From Amycolatopsis rifamycinica (GTDB taxonomy: Bacteria > Actinomycetota > Actinomycetes > Mycobacteriales > Pseudonocardiaceae): a stretch of DNA of 64,000 nucleotides. The notes beneath the pieces are model-generated. The model was not told where the DNA came from, ran no database searches, and worked only from the letters and a program-made list of their open reading frames with translations. The DNA lies in assembly GCF_000695625.1 (NCBI RefSeq), contig NZ_JMQI01000073.1, positions 124,001 through 188,000 on the forward strand, in the 5' to 3' direction. Both the position numbers and the translations under genes were made by a program. Below are positions 46,085 to 53,823 of the stretch, one piece after another. Numbering within the stretch: the first letter of the stretch is position 1; each line of letters begins with the position of its first letter.

Positions 46085-46619
46085 AGGCCGTCTTCGCGAG
46101 CACTTCGCCTTCGCGGGCTCCCTCGGCGCCGACGTCCCGGGCCAGCTCGCGGGTTCCCGCGTCCGCTCCGGAAGCCTGTTCCCCACGCGCCAGCACGACG
46201 AGCTGCGCGGCGTGCGCCCGCAGCAGGGCGACCAGTCGCCGGTCGAACGCGACGCCGTGATCGCCGCGCAACGCCACCAGATCGGCCGCCGTGACCATCC
46301 CCGGCATCCGATGTCCACTGTGGACATCGCTCGCCGGCAGCCCGGCCCGGTCACGGGCGGCCCGCAGGCGGGCCAGCAACCGGTCGTGGCGATCCGCGCA
46401 GTCGGCGGCCGCCGAGCGGACCAGCGGGCTCGCCGCGTGATCCGGCGCCAGCCGGGCGGCCGCCAGCGCGTTCTCCGTCATCGGCACGACCAGCTGCAGC
46501 CACGCCACGTCGGTCGCGTTGACGGCCGCGGGCGCGGGGCCGGTGGGGACGGGACCGGTGGCGGCGCACCCGCTCACGACCAGCGCCACCACCGCCGCCC
46601 CTACGGCCCACCTGCTCAC
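46083..46619 (-). CDS. DUF4142-like secreted lipoprotein
   Basis: 178 residues from GTG at 46619, overlapping the DUF1996 stop as GTGA. The N-terminus is a signal peptide with the lipobox VVSGC. The remainder is helical and fits DUF4142 (ferritin-like) proteins: DVAWLQLVVPMTENALAAAR, an internal HDRLLARLRAARDRAG and FDRRLVALLRAHAAQLV. The conserved HS..HRMPGM stretch is Met/His-rich, which could bind metal. A 21-nt perfect palindrome (46309-46329) sits within the coding sequence. Function unknown; it is coupled to the DUF1996 gene. Confidence 0.7.
   Translation of the reverse strand: MSRWAVGAAVVALVVSGCAATGPVPTGPAPAAVNATDVAWLQLVVPMTENALAAARLAPDHAASPLVRSAAADCADRHDRLLARLRAARDRAGLPASDVHSGHRMPGMVTAADLVALRGDHGVAFDRRLVALLRAHAAQLVVLARGEQASGADAGTRELARDVGAEGAREGEVLAKTA
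46309..46329. repeat. 21-nt perfect palindrome of the GTCCAC-N-GTGGAC family
   Basis: CGATGTCCAC-T-GTGGACATCG is perfectly symmetrical (10-bp arms, one central base) and lies within the DUF4142 coding sequence. Shorter members occur at 4722-4734, 6549-6563, 17886-17898 and, imperfectly, at 56215 and 62363-62375. Confidence 0.8.
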
Positions 46620-47548
46620 GGCCGGCCGGGCAGCCGGTAGTTCGGCCCGAGCACGCTGCCGCGGTCGGGCTTGTAGAGGTCGAACCCGCGCGGGTCGCAC
46701 TGCAGGCCGCCGTTGATGCAGTGCCGGACCAGCGCCGCCAGCGTCTCGGGATCCCACGCGTTGAAGAAGTCGTAGTGCCACGAGTACCCGCGCCCGCTGG
46801 CCAGGTGCACGCCGGACATGTCGCCGCTGACCGGGAAGGCCATCTTGAACTCGAGCATCGGCACGGCCACCGGGTGCCCGGGCGGGCACGTCAGCGTCGC
46901 CCGGTCCGGGTAGGCCAGGTGGCTCTTGTGGTCGGCCGAATCCAGGTGGACGCCGTCCCAGCAGCTCGGCGCCTGGTACCGGATGTTGAGCTGGCTGCCG
47001 GCCACGCACCGGACGGGGACGTCCCAGTTGTGGAAGCTGTCCCCGCACTCCCAGCCTTCGACCGCGCCGGGCGCGTGCTGGAACTCGTCCTGCGTCGCCG
47101 TGGCGCTGCCGGCGACGTACCGCAGGCCGGGCGGGAACGGGACCACCTTCGTGTAGTCGAGGATGCCGGACTTGTAGTAGACGACCTGCGCGAAGTTCGG
47201 CAGCACGACCTGGTTGCCGTTGTAGACCGTCGGGAACCAGTAGGCGGACAGGTCGTCCGGCGCCAGGCAGGTCGTGGCGCCGACGCCCGCGGCCTGCAGG
47301 GATTGCGTGGTGCTGGCCGCGTTGGTGGTCTTGTTGCCGAGGAAGGTGTGGTCGTGCGACGCGCCGGGCAGCCCGGGGTAGACGATCGGGTCGTCCGGCT
47401 GGTGGTGGCTCGGGGCGCAGTTGACCTGGAACTCGTGATGGGTCACCAGGTCGTCGGCTCCGGCGGGCGACCAGGTGGCCGCGGTCAGGAACGCGCCGGC
47501 CAGCACGGTGGCGGCGGTGCAGGCGAGGAGCGCGGCTTTCGGTGCCAA
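46616..47548 (-). CDS. Secreted DUF1996 protein
   Basis: 310 residues from TTG at 47548, with GGAGG four bases upstream. The signal peptide (LLACTAATVLAGAFLTAATW, then SPAGA) indicates secretion. DUF1996 hallmarks are HHEFQVNCAPSHHQPDDPIV, HDHTFLGNKTTNAAST, YWFPTVYNG and CPPGHPVAVP. The family occurs in fungi and actinobacteria next to carbohydrate-active enzymes; its activity is unproven. The gene is divergent from a secreted glycosidase and shares the GAGAGCGCTCTC control region, so it is probably part of the same polysaccharide response. Confidence 0.82.
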   Translation of the reverse strand: MAPKAALLACTAATVLAGAFLTAATWSPAGADDLVTHHEFQVNCAPSHHQPDDPIVYPGLPGASHDHTFLGNKTTNAASTTQSLQAAGVGATTCLAPDDLSAYWFPTVYNGNQVVLPNFAQVVYYKSGILDYTKVVPFPPGLRYVAGSATATQDEFQHAPGAVEGWECGDSFHNWDVPVRCVAGSQLNIRYQAPSCWDGVHLDSADHKSHLAYPDRATLTCPPGHPVAVPMLEFKMAFPVSGDMSGVHLASGRGYSWHYDFFNAWDPETLAALVRHCINGGLQCDPRGFDLYKPDRGSVLGPNYRLPGRP

Positions 47549-47578
47549 GGGTCCTCCACGGTGAGGGGTGCCAAGGAT

Positions 47579-47594
47579 GGGAGAGCGCTCTCCC
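47579..47594. promoter_or_regulatory. GAGAGCGCTCTC operator, DUF1996 side
   Basis: GGGAGAGCGCTCTCCC is a perfect 16-bp palindrome. It lies 31 bp upstream of the DUF1996 TTG start and just downstream of a leftward -35 TTGACA, where it would block transcription initiation. Confidence 0.85.
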
Positions 47595-47620
47595 GCAGCA
47601 TGCGCGCCCGTTCGGCGAAC

Positions 47621-47684
47621 TGTCAAGAAGCACCCGATTCGCGAAGCGGACAGTCATTGTCGGGTTCGCGCCCGGTGCTTGACA
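47621..47684. promoter_or_regulatory. Divergent promoters with consensus -35 boxes
   Basis: A leftward TTGACA (reverse complement of TGTCAA at 47621-47626) and a rightward TTGACA (47679-47684) point outward. Each lies in a GCTTGACAG-like context, so the region is roughly symmetrical. The -10 boxes are weak, but each should fall immediately before one of the two operators. Confidence 0.6.
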
Positions 47685-47718
47685 GCTCGCGGGTGCGTGC
47701 CGAACCATCGGTCGCGTC

Positions 47719-47732
47719 GGAGAGCGCTCTCC
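47719..47732. promoter_or_regulatory. GAGAGCGCTCTC operator, glycosidase side
   Basis: GGAGAGCGCTCTCC is a perfect 14-bp palindrome, 34 bp before the GTG of the glycosidase and just downstream of the rightward promoter. Its core is identical to the sites at 41482 and 47581. Confidence 0.85.
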
Positions 47733-47765
47733 AAAGCGCCGTTCCCCAGCCGTCCGGGAGTCACC

Positions 47766-49490
47766 GTGGACCGACCGTCGCTGCTCCGTGCCGTTCTCGC
47801 CGTACTCGTGCTGGGTTTCCTGGCCGGTCCGTCGCCCGCGGCGGCGGCCGCCGGGCCCGGCGTCACCCGGGTGGCCGGCACGCCGGGGAACTGGCAGCTC
47901 ACGGTCGACGGGACGCCGTGGACCGTCAAGGGCCTCACCTGGGGGCCGCCGCCCGGCGAAGCGGCCGCGCGGATGCCGGAACTGCACGCGATCGGCGTCA
48001 ACACCGTCCGCACCTGGGGCACGGACGGCACGACCCGGCCGCTGCTGGACGCCGCCGCGGCGAACGGGATCAAGGTCGTCGCCGGGTTCTGGCTGCAGCC
48101 CGGCGGCGGCCCCGGCAGCGGCGGCTGCGTCGACTACGTGACGGACGCCAGCTATCGGAACACCGTGCTCGGCGAGATCCGGAACTGGGTCACCGACTAC
48201 CGCACGCACCCGGGTGTACTGCTGTGGAACGTCGGCAACGAGTCGATCCTCGGCATGCAGAACTGCTACTCCGGCACCCGGCTGGAGGAGCAGCGGATCG
48301 CCTACACCCGGTTCGTCGACGAGGCCGCGCGGGCCATCCACGCCCTCGACGCGGACCACCCGGTCACCTCGACCGACGCCTGGACCGGCGCTTGGCCGTA
48401 CTACCGGGCGTACGCGCCGAACCTGGACCTCTATTCGGTCAACGCCTACGGCCACGTCTGCCAGGTGAAGCAGGACTGGCTCGCCGGTGGCTACACGAAG
48501 CCGTACCTGATCACCGAGACCGGCCCGGCCGGCGAGTGGGAGGTGCCGAACGACGTCAACGGCGTGCCCGCCGAGCCGACCGACCAGCAGAAGCGCGACG
48601 GGTACACCAGCGCGTGGAACTGCGTGCTGGCCCACCCCGGGGTGGCCTTGGGGGCGACGCTGTTCCACTACGGCACCGAAGGCGACTTCGGCGGCGTCTG
48701 GTTCAACATCACCACGGGCGGCGAGAAGCGGCTCTCCTGGTACGCCGTCCGCAGGCTCTACAGTGGACAGACAGGCGGCAACACGCCGCCGGTGATCGCG
48801 TCGATGACCCTCGGCCGCGTCACCGACGTCCCGGCCGGCGGCACGTTCACCGTGACGGCCGCGGTGTCCGATCCGGACGGTGACCCGATCGGCTACACGA
48901 TGGGCTACAACAGCAAGTACATCAACAACGCCTCGGGGCTGATCCCGGCCGCGTTCACCGGGAACGGGACCTTCACCGTGACCGCGCCGCAGCAGCCGGG
49001 CGTCTGGAAGCTCTACCTCTACGCCCGGGACGGCCACGGCAACGTCGGCATCGAGACGCGTTCGCTGCGCGTGGTCGCCCCGCCGGTGCCCGGCACGAAC
49101 CTGGCGCGGGGCGCCCCGGCCACGGCCTCGACGTACCAGGCCGACGGCGCCGGCGCGCCCTACCCGCCGCAGGCCGCCACCGACGGCGACGGCGCGACGC
49201 GGTGGGCGAGCGCGTGGAGCGACCCGCAGTGGCTGCAGGTGGACCTGGGCCGCAGCCAGGCGTTCGACCACGTCCAGCTGGTGTGGGAAGCGGCGTACGG
49301 CAAGGCCTACGAGATCCAGGTGAGCGACGACGCGGCGAACTGGCGCACGGTGTTCGCGACGACGTCGGGCGACGGCGGTGCCGACGACCTCGCGATCGCG
49401 GCGACCGCGCGGTATGTGCGCGTGTACGGGACCCAGCGCGGCACGGGGTACGGCTACTCGCTGTACGAGTTCGGGGTGTACCGGACCTGA
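47766..49490 (+). CDS. Secreted clan GH-A glycoside hydrolase with Ig-like and discoidin (F5/8 type C) domains
   Basis: 574 residues from GTG at 47766 with GGGAG upstream; signal peptide ends near GPSPAAAAA. Residues about 35-340 are a TIM barrel of the GH2/GH5-like group: substrate loop GVNTVRTWGTDG, acid/base Glu159 in WNVGNESILG and nucleophile candidate Glu251 in LITETGPAGEW. Residues about 345-440 are an Ig-like beta domain and the C-terminal 130 residues a discoidin/CBM32 module (RWASAWSDPQWLQVDLG). It should cleave a beta-linked extracellular polysaccharide; the substrate is not known. Expression is probably controlled by the LacI protein at 41.5 kb. Confidence 0.87.
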   Translation: MDRPSLLRAVLAVLVLGFLAGPSPAAAAAGPGVTRVAGTPGNWQLTVDGTPWTVKGLTWGPPPGEAAARMPELHAIGVNTVRTWGTDGTTRPLLDAAAANGIKVVAGFWLQPGGGPGSGGCVDYVTDASYRNTVLGEIRNWVTDYRTHPGVLLWNVGNESILGMQNCYSGTRLEEQRIAYTRFVDEAARAIHALDADHPVTSTDAWTGAWPYYRAYAPNLDLYSVNAYGHVCQVKQDWLAGGYTKPYLITETGPAGEWEVPNDVNGVPAEPTDQQKRDGYTSAWNCVLAHPGVALGATLFHYGTEGDFGGVWFNITTGGEKRLSWYAVRRLYSGQTGGNTPPVIASMTLGRVTDVPAGGTFTVTAAVSDPDGDPIGYTMGYNSKYINNASGLIPAAFTGNGTFTVTAPQQPGVWKLYLYARDGHGNVGIETRSLRVVAPPVPGTNLARGAPATASTYQADGAGAPYPPQAATDGDGATRWASAWSDPQWLQVDLGRSQAFDHVQLVWEAAYGKAYEIQVSDDAANWRTVFATTSGDGGADDLAIAATARYVRVYGTQRGTGYGYSLYEFGVYRT

Positions 49491-49538
49491 CGTCGTGGCC
49501 CTCGGTCCCTCGGTCCCTCGGGACCGGGGGCCACGACG
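49491..49538. terminator. Bidirectional terminator hairpin between glycosidase and VOC gene
   Basis: CGTCGTGGCCC (49491-49501) pairs with GGGCCACGACG (49528-49538); the loop holds short TCGGTCCC repeats. The hairpin starts directly at the glycosidase stop and ends three bases before the end of the convergent VOC gene. Confidence 0.75.
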
Positions 49539-49541
49539 GTG

Positions 49542-49892
49542 TCAGCCTTCGGCCAGGCAGAAGAGGTGGCCTTCGGGGTCCTGCAGGACGGTCCAGTCGC
49601 CGCCACCGGGCTGGAACTCCGGTTGGGTGGCGCCCAGTGCCACGAACCCGGCGGTGGCGGCGGCGAGGTCGCCGACCTTGAAGTCGAGGTGGGCGTGCTT
49701 GGCGTCGCCGGGCCAGGCGGGGCCGCGGTAGCCCGCGACGCGCTGGAAGCCGAGGACGGCCGGGCCGCCGCCCAGCTGGACGGTGTCGGCGTCCTCGTAG
49801 GTGACTTCCCAGCCCAGCGCCTTGGCGTAGAAGGCGGCGAGCGCGGCCGGGTCGGCGCAGTCGAGGACGACGGCGGTGAGTTCTGCGGGCAC
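49542..49892 (-). CDS. VOC (glyoxalase/bleomycin-resistance-like) family protein
   Basis: 116 residues from GTG at 49892 with AAAGGAG upstream. It is one VOC module with paired beta-alpha-beta-beta-beta units: LDCADPAALAAFYAKALGW, HAHLDFKVGDLAAA and VLQDPEGHLFCL. Such proteins are metal-dependent isomerases, dioxygenases or drug binders; the substrate is unknown. It is divergent from an AraC gene across 106 bp, suggesting regulation by that protein. Confidence 0.85.
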   Translation of the reverse strand: MPAELTAVVLDCADPAALAAFYAKALGWEVTYEDADTVQLGGGPAVLGFQRVAGYRGPAWPGDAKHAHLDFKVGDLAAATAGFVALGATQPEFQPGGGDWTVLQDPEGHLFCLAEG

Positions 49893-49998
49893 GGATGGCT
49901 CCTTTCGTCGTGCGGCAGCCTGCCCGCCGTCGCGGGCCGCGGTCTTGAAGATCCTTGCGGGCCGGAAACTGTCGTACCCCCGGCGTACGGTCCGTGAC

Positions 49999-50775
49999 GT
50001 GCGTGACGCAGTGGAAGTGGTGGCCCGCCCCGGGTATGCGGTGAACGTGGTCCGCTGCGCCGACGACCACACCGGCTGGTCGGCGGCGGAGGTCTCGGCC
50101 GGCCACCGGATGGTGCTCGTCCGCCGCGGCCGGTTCCGCCGGCGCGTCCGCGGAGTGATTGCGGACGCGGAGCCGACGGCGGCGTACATCGTCGAACCCG
50201 GCGACGAGGAGTGCTTCGCGCACCCGGCGGGCGGAGACGTGTGCACGTCGGTGGAGTTCGGCGCGCGGTTGTGGCGGCGCCTCACGGGCGACCGGGCGGT
50301 GCCGTCGACGGTGTACGTCGACGGCGCGCTCGAGCTCGCCCACCGCCGGGTGGTCGCCTCGGCGGCCGACCCGGACTACGCGCTGGCGGAACAGCTGCTG
50401 GTGCTGGTGGGGGGCGCGCTCGCGCAGCCGGCGCGGGCGGCGGGCGCGAACGACCGCACGCTGGTAGGCCGCGCCCGCGAGGCGATCGTGACGGACGACC
50501 CGGCGGCGGCCGGGCTGTTCCCGCTGGCGGAGGCGCTGGGGGTGTCGCCGTACCGGTTGAGCCGGGCGTTCCCGCGGGAGCTGGGTGTTTCGCTGACCCG
50601 GTACCGCAACCGGGTGCGGGTGAGCCGCGCTCTGGAGCGGCTGGAGGCGGGGGAGCGGGAGCTGGGTGTGCTGGCGGTCGAGCTGGGGTTCGCCGATCAG
50701 GCCCATTTGACGCGGACGGTGCGCGAGCACGCCGGAGCGCCGCCGGGGGTGGTGCGCCGGCTGTTGGCGAGATGA
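49999..50775 (+). CDS. AraC-family transcriptional regulator
   Basis: 258 residues from GTG at 49999, chosen because the fold starts there; no good ribosome site precedes it and a leaderless transcript is likely. The N-terminal cupin-like domain (GHRMVLVRRGRFRRRVRG) should bind the effector. The C-terminal AraC DNA-binding domain has both helix-turn-helix units: FPLAEALGVSPYRLSRAFPR and LGVLAVELGFADQAHLTRTV. It probably controls the adjacent VOC gene. Confidence 0.87.
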   Translation: MRDAVEVVARPGYAVNVVRCADDHTGWSAAEVSAGHRMVLVRRGRFRRRVRGVIADAEPTAAYIVEPGDEECFAHPAGGDVCTSVEFGARLWRRLTGDRAVPSTVYVDGALELAHRRVVASAADPDYALAEQLLVLVGGALAQPARAAGANDRTLVGRAREAIVTDDPAAAGLFPLAEALGVSPYRLSRAFPRELGVSLTRYRNRVRVSRALERLEAGERELGVLAVELGFADQAHLTRTVREHAGAPPGVVRRLLAR

Positions 50776-51146
50776 GGGTGGTGTCGCCGCGCCGGCGGTG
50801 ACCCTCGCGTGGGCGGGTCCGCTGGCGCCGGCTCGGCGTGTCGGCGCGTGCGCTTGATCCGCTGAAGCTGCCTTGCCGGTGCGCGGGCTCGATCCACCGC
50901 CGTCCGAGCCGAAACCCTCCACCCCAGCGGGAAAGCGAGAGGGGCGGCGCGGCGGTGAGGGTGGGGCGCGTGGCCACCCCCAGCGGCCACGTGAGTCACC
51001 CGCGGGCCGCTGCGCCACCCCGGGCCGGTGTCAAGTTTCCGAAACACCGGTCAGGCGTATCGTAGTCTTTCCGACACAGGGTGTGTCAAGTTTTCAGGAC
51101 AGCTAGGCTGACCGGTGTCACGTTTCATGGCTGCGGGTGGTGTGTG
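50776..51146. promoter_or_regulatory. 371-bp gap with three TGTCA-GTTTC direct repeats, promoter of the XRE cassette
   Basis: The first two thirds show nothing recognisable. The last 120 bp hold three copies of TGTCAmGTTTyC at 51029-51040, 51084-51095 and 51116-51127. The first copy sits in the inverted repeat CCGGTGT...ACACCGG (51025-51050), and the third shares the flank CCGGTGTCA. A -10-like TAGGCT lies at 51104-51109, between copies two and three. The copies are the best candidates for the XRE protein's own operators. Confidence 0.55.
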
Positions 51147-51581
51147 GTGAGCGAAGAGCGCAGTTTCGCCGAACGGCTGGCGCACCTGATCGCGACCGTG
51201 CACCCGCCGGATCGGAAGCCGTACTCCTACCGGGAGATCGCGCACGGCGTCGCCGAACAGACCGGCGTCACGATGTCGGCGACGCACGTCCAGCAGCTCG
51301 CCGTCGGCGCGCGCAAGGACCCGAAGCGCTCGCACATCCAGGCGCTCGCCCAGTTCTTCGGCGTGCCGGTGACCTACTTCTTCGACGACCGGGTCGCCGG
51401 CCAGGTCGACCAGCAGGTCGAAGACGTCGTGGCGTGGCGCGACAGCGAGGCGCGGAACCTCGCGCAACGGGCCATGCGGCTCTCGCCGCGCGACCGCGAA
51501 ACCGTGACGGCCCTGCTCGATCAGCTCACCAGCTACGACGAAACCCGGCGTCGCACCGGCCGGCGGCGGAAGCCGGAGTGA
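51147..51581 (+). CDS. XRE-family helix-turn-helix regulator of an XRE-ImmA-membrane cassette
   Basis: 144 residues from GTG at 51147 (GTG at 51144 adjacent). The N-terminal HTH contains SYREIAHGVAEQTGVTMSAT and HVQQLAVGARKDPKRSHIQALAQFFGVPVTYFFDD, an XRE/Cro-type module. The C-terminal 55 residues are helical (LAQRAMRLSPRDRETVTALL). It is followed at once by an ImmA/IrrE peptidase. In ICEBs1 and Deinococcus such peptidases cleave the partner XRE repressor to switch genes on. A comparable switch is inferred here. Confidence 0.85.
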   Translation: MSEERSFAERLAHLIATVHPPDRKPYSYREIAHGVAEQTGVTMSATHVQQLAVGARKDPKRSHIQALAQFFGVPVTYFFDDRVAGQVDQQVEDVVAWRDSEARNLAQRAMRLSPRDRETVTALLDQLTSYDETRRRTGRRRKPE

Positions 51582-51601
51582 CCGCGGCCGGCTCGGTTAC
51601 G

Positions 51602-52192
51602 ATGGCCTCGTCCGTCTTCGCGCCCCGGTGCACCCGGCTGGCGCCCGGTGACCGGGGAGGACCCATCGACGAGCGCGGCCTGCCGGCCCTCCGCGCGCGG
51701 GCACGCGAGCGCGTGCGGGCGGTGCTCGCCGCCGTCCCGATGCCGCGGCCGTGGTCGATGAACGCCTGGGTCGACGGGCTCGAAGCGTGGCGCGGGCGCG
51801 AGATCGACCTCGTTCCCGTCGCCCACCGGCCCGGGCAGCCGTCCGGTGCGTGGCAGGCCCGCCCGGACTACGACCTGATCGCCTACACCGAGCACACGTC
51901 GGCGCTGCACCAGGACCACATCATCGCCCACGAGCTGGCCCACCTGCTGTGCGCGCACACCGGGACGTGCCTGATGTCGGAGGCCGAAGCCGCCGAACTC
52001 GCCCCGGACCTGGCGCCGCGCGCGTTGTCGCACCTGCTGACGCGCGTCACCACCGGGACCGACGAGTACGAGGCCGAGCTGATCGCCGTCCTGCTGATGA
52101 GCGCGGCGACGAGCGAGCCGGCCGCCGTTCAGCCGGGCGCGTCCGGCCGGGCGGCGGATCAGGCTAGGCGGCTGGCGGCACTCCTGGGATAG
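51602..52192 (+). CDS. ImmA/IrrE-family zinc metallopeptidase
   Basis: 196 residues if the ATG at 51602 is used; that start has no clear ribosome site and overlaps a TACGAT -10-like sequence, so the true start may be further in (GGGGAGGA lies at 51655-51662 with no standard start after it). The catalytic motif IIAHELAHLLCAHTG gives HEXXH, and a downstream Glu in DEYEAELIAVLL fits the third ligand. The N-terminus contains PWSMNAWVDGLEAWRGREIDLVPV, typical of the family. It should cleave a protein partner, most likely the XRE regulator encoded 20 bp upstream. Confidence 0.87.
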   Translation: MASSVFAPRCTRLAPGDRGGPIDERGLPALRARARERVRAVLAAVPMPRPWSMNAWVDGLEAWRGREIDLVPVAHRPGQPSGAWQARPDYDLIAYTEHTSALHQDHIIAHELAHLLCAHTGTCLMSEAEAAELAPDLAPRALSHLLTRVTTGTDEYEAELIAVLLMSAATSEPAAVQPGASGRAADQARRLAALLG

Positions 52193-52201
52193 TCGCGTTC
52201 C

Positions 52202-53281
52202 GTGATCGACCTACTTTTCGTCGGAGTCGGGCTCTTCGCGCTGTCGGCCGGAATCTGGCGAGCGGTCCGCGCGCGCCGCACCGGCGCGGGCGCCGGCCTG
52301 GCCGTCTCGCTGATCGCGCTGGGCGCGGCGTTCTGCTTCCTGTCCAACCGGGCCCAGCAGTTCGAGAGCGAGATCCACCCGAGTCTCGGCCGGCTGCTGT
52401 CGAACCTGGCGACGATGGTCGCGGCATACGGCATCGGCCTGACGGTGGCCGAGATCAGCGGTACCCGCGACCGCGGCCGCCGCACCCGGCTGGTCGCGCT
52501 CGGCGTGGCGCTGACGGTGCTGGTGGTGACGTTCTTCAGCACCTCGGACCTGCCGCGCGGCGTCGGCGTGTTCGACGAGCTGTACCGCACGCACCCGACG
52601 CTGGTGGTCTACGTCTTCACGTACACGGTGTACCTGGGTTTCGCGGTGCTCGACATCGGCTTCGTGGCCGCGGTGACGATCCGGGCGAGCGGGGGAGCGC
52701 TGCGGGCGGGCCTCGCGTTGTTGCTGCTGGCGTCGGCGTTCGCGGTCGCCTACCTGGCCGGGAAGGTGGTCGCGACGATCGGCGCGCTGCAGGCCGACCA
52801 CCCGGTGAAGGCGTTGTGCCGGGGGCCGTTCTCGACGTTGCCGTGCACCCTGGACGTCGGGTTCCCGGCGGTGTCGGTGTTGCTGATCGTGCTGGGCCTG
52901 ACGATCCCGGCGATCCCGGGCTGGGCGGCCTCGCGCCGCGACGCCAAGACGCTCCGCCTGCTGCGGCCCCTGCGCGACCACCTGACGCGGCGGTTCCCGG
53001 AGATCGTCCGGATCGACCCGGCGGGCCCGTCCCGCCGCGAGCGCCTCCTGACGGCGATGAGCGAGACGAACGACGGCTTGGTCCTGGCCGGGGTGACCCC
53101 GGCGGTCCCACCGACGACGGCGGCGAGACTGGTGCGCGACCTGCCGGACGAGCCGTCCGGGACGGAGCCGCCCACCGCGGCGACGGAGCCGTTCGCCGCG
53201 GACGTGGCCCGGTTGCGCGCGATCGCCCGCGCGTACCGGGAGCTGGAGCGAACGGCGGCTCCCGAAGTCACCGGGCCCTAG
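52202..53281 (+). CDS. MAB_1171c-family membrane protein with seven predicted helices
   Basis: 359 residues from GTG at 52202. About seven membrane helices lie within residues 1-240 (for example LLFVGVGLFALSAGIW, LLSNLATMVAAYGIGLTVA, FPAVSVLLIVLGLTIPAIPG). A soluble C-terminal domain of about 120 residues is basic at its start and ends with ARLRAIARAYRELERTA. This family is named after MAB_1171c and called a putative transporter, but no transport has been shown as far as I know. Its place behind an XRE repressor and ImmA peptidase suggests a signal-sensing membrane component. Its stop TAG is shared as CTAG with the convergent phosphoesterase gene. Confidence 0.8.
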   Translation: MIDLLFVGVGLFALSAGIWRAVRARRTGAGAGLAVSLIALGAAFCFLSNRAQQFESEIHPSLGRLLSNLATMVAAYGIGLTVAEISGTRDRGRRTRLVALGVALTVLVVTFFSTSDLPRGVGVFDELYRTHPTLVVYVFTYTVYLGFAVLDIGFVAAVTIRASGGALRAGLALLLLASAFAVAYLAGKVVATIGALQADHPVKALCRGPFSTLPCTLDVGFPAVSVLLIVLGLTIPAIPGWAASRRDAKTLRLLRPLRDHLTRRFPEIVRIDPAGPSRRERLLTAMSETNDGLVLAGVTPAVPPTTAARLVRDLPDEPSGTEPPTAATEPFAADVARLRAIARAYRELERTAAPEVTGP

Positions 53282-53811
53282 CCCAGCGGGCGGTCGCCTC
53301 CGCCGCCGAACGGTGCCGACAGCCGCGGCTCCCAGCCGCGGTCGGTGAGCGCCACCCACTGCAGGGACTCCGCGCGATCGGTCAGCGGCAGCAGCGGCCG
53401 CACTTCATCGGCCACCCGCGCGAGAGCCTCGTCCGAACCACCCATCGCGACGGTCAGATGGGCGACCGGGCGAGGACCGAACCGGCCCCCGTACGGCAGG
53501 ATCCCGGGCCACCGAGCGCACACCGCGTCGGCGACCGCCTGAAGCGCCGGAGCGGCGAGGGACACGAAGCCCGGTGCCACCACCAGCTCGGTGAGCCGGA
53601 CCTCGAGCGGGGGAAAGCCCGCCGCCAGCGCGCGGACTGCCTCAAGGACCTCTTCGCTCGGCGACGGGTCCGGCAAGAACGGGTACAGCGCCGTGACGTG
53701 GGCGGGCAGGCCGGGACGGACCAAGGCGGGATCGACCCGCCGGGCCGCGGCCAGCACCGGCTCGGCGGCGGGCAACAGGATCACCAACGCGGTGGTTCCG
53801 AGTTCGGGCAC
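53278..53811 (-). CDS. 2H phosphoesterase (2'-5' RNA ligase-like) family protein
   Basis: 177 residues from GTG at 53811. The two HxT motifs of the 2H superfamily are intact: PAHVTALYPF and VAHLTVAMGG. Relatives include LigT/ThpR, CPDases and enzymes that open cyclic or 2'-5' phosphodiesters. Enzymes of this fold also act on 2'-5' oligoadenylate-type signals, so a role in nucleotide signalling or RNA repair is possible. It converges on the membrane gene of the XRE cassette with overlapping stops. Confidence 0.82.
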   Translation of the reverse strand: MPELGTTALVILLPAAEPVLAAARRVDPALVRPGLPAHVTALYPFLPDPSPSEEVLEAVRALAAGFPPLEVRLTELVVAPGFVSLAAPALQAVADAVCARWPGILPYGGRFGPRPVAHLTVAMGGSDEALARVADEVRPLLPLTDRAESLQWVALTDRGWEPRLSAPFGGGGDRPLG

Positions 53812-53823
53812 TCCCGCATCATG

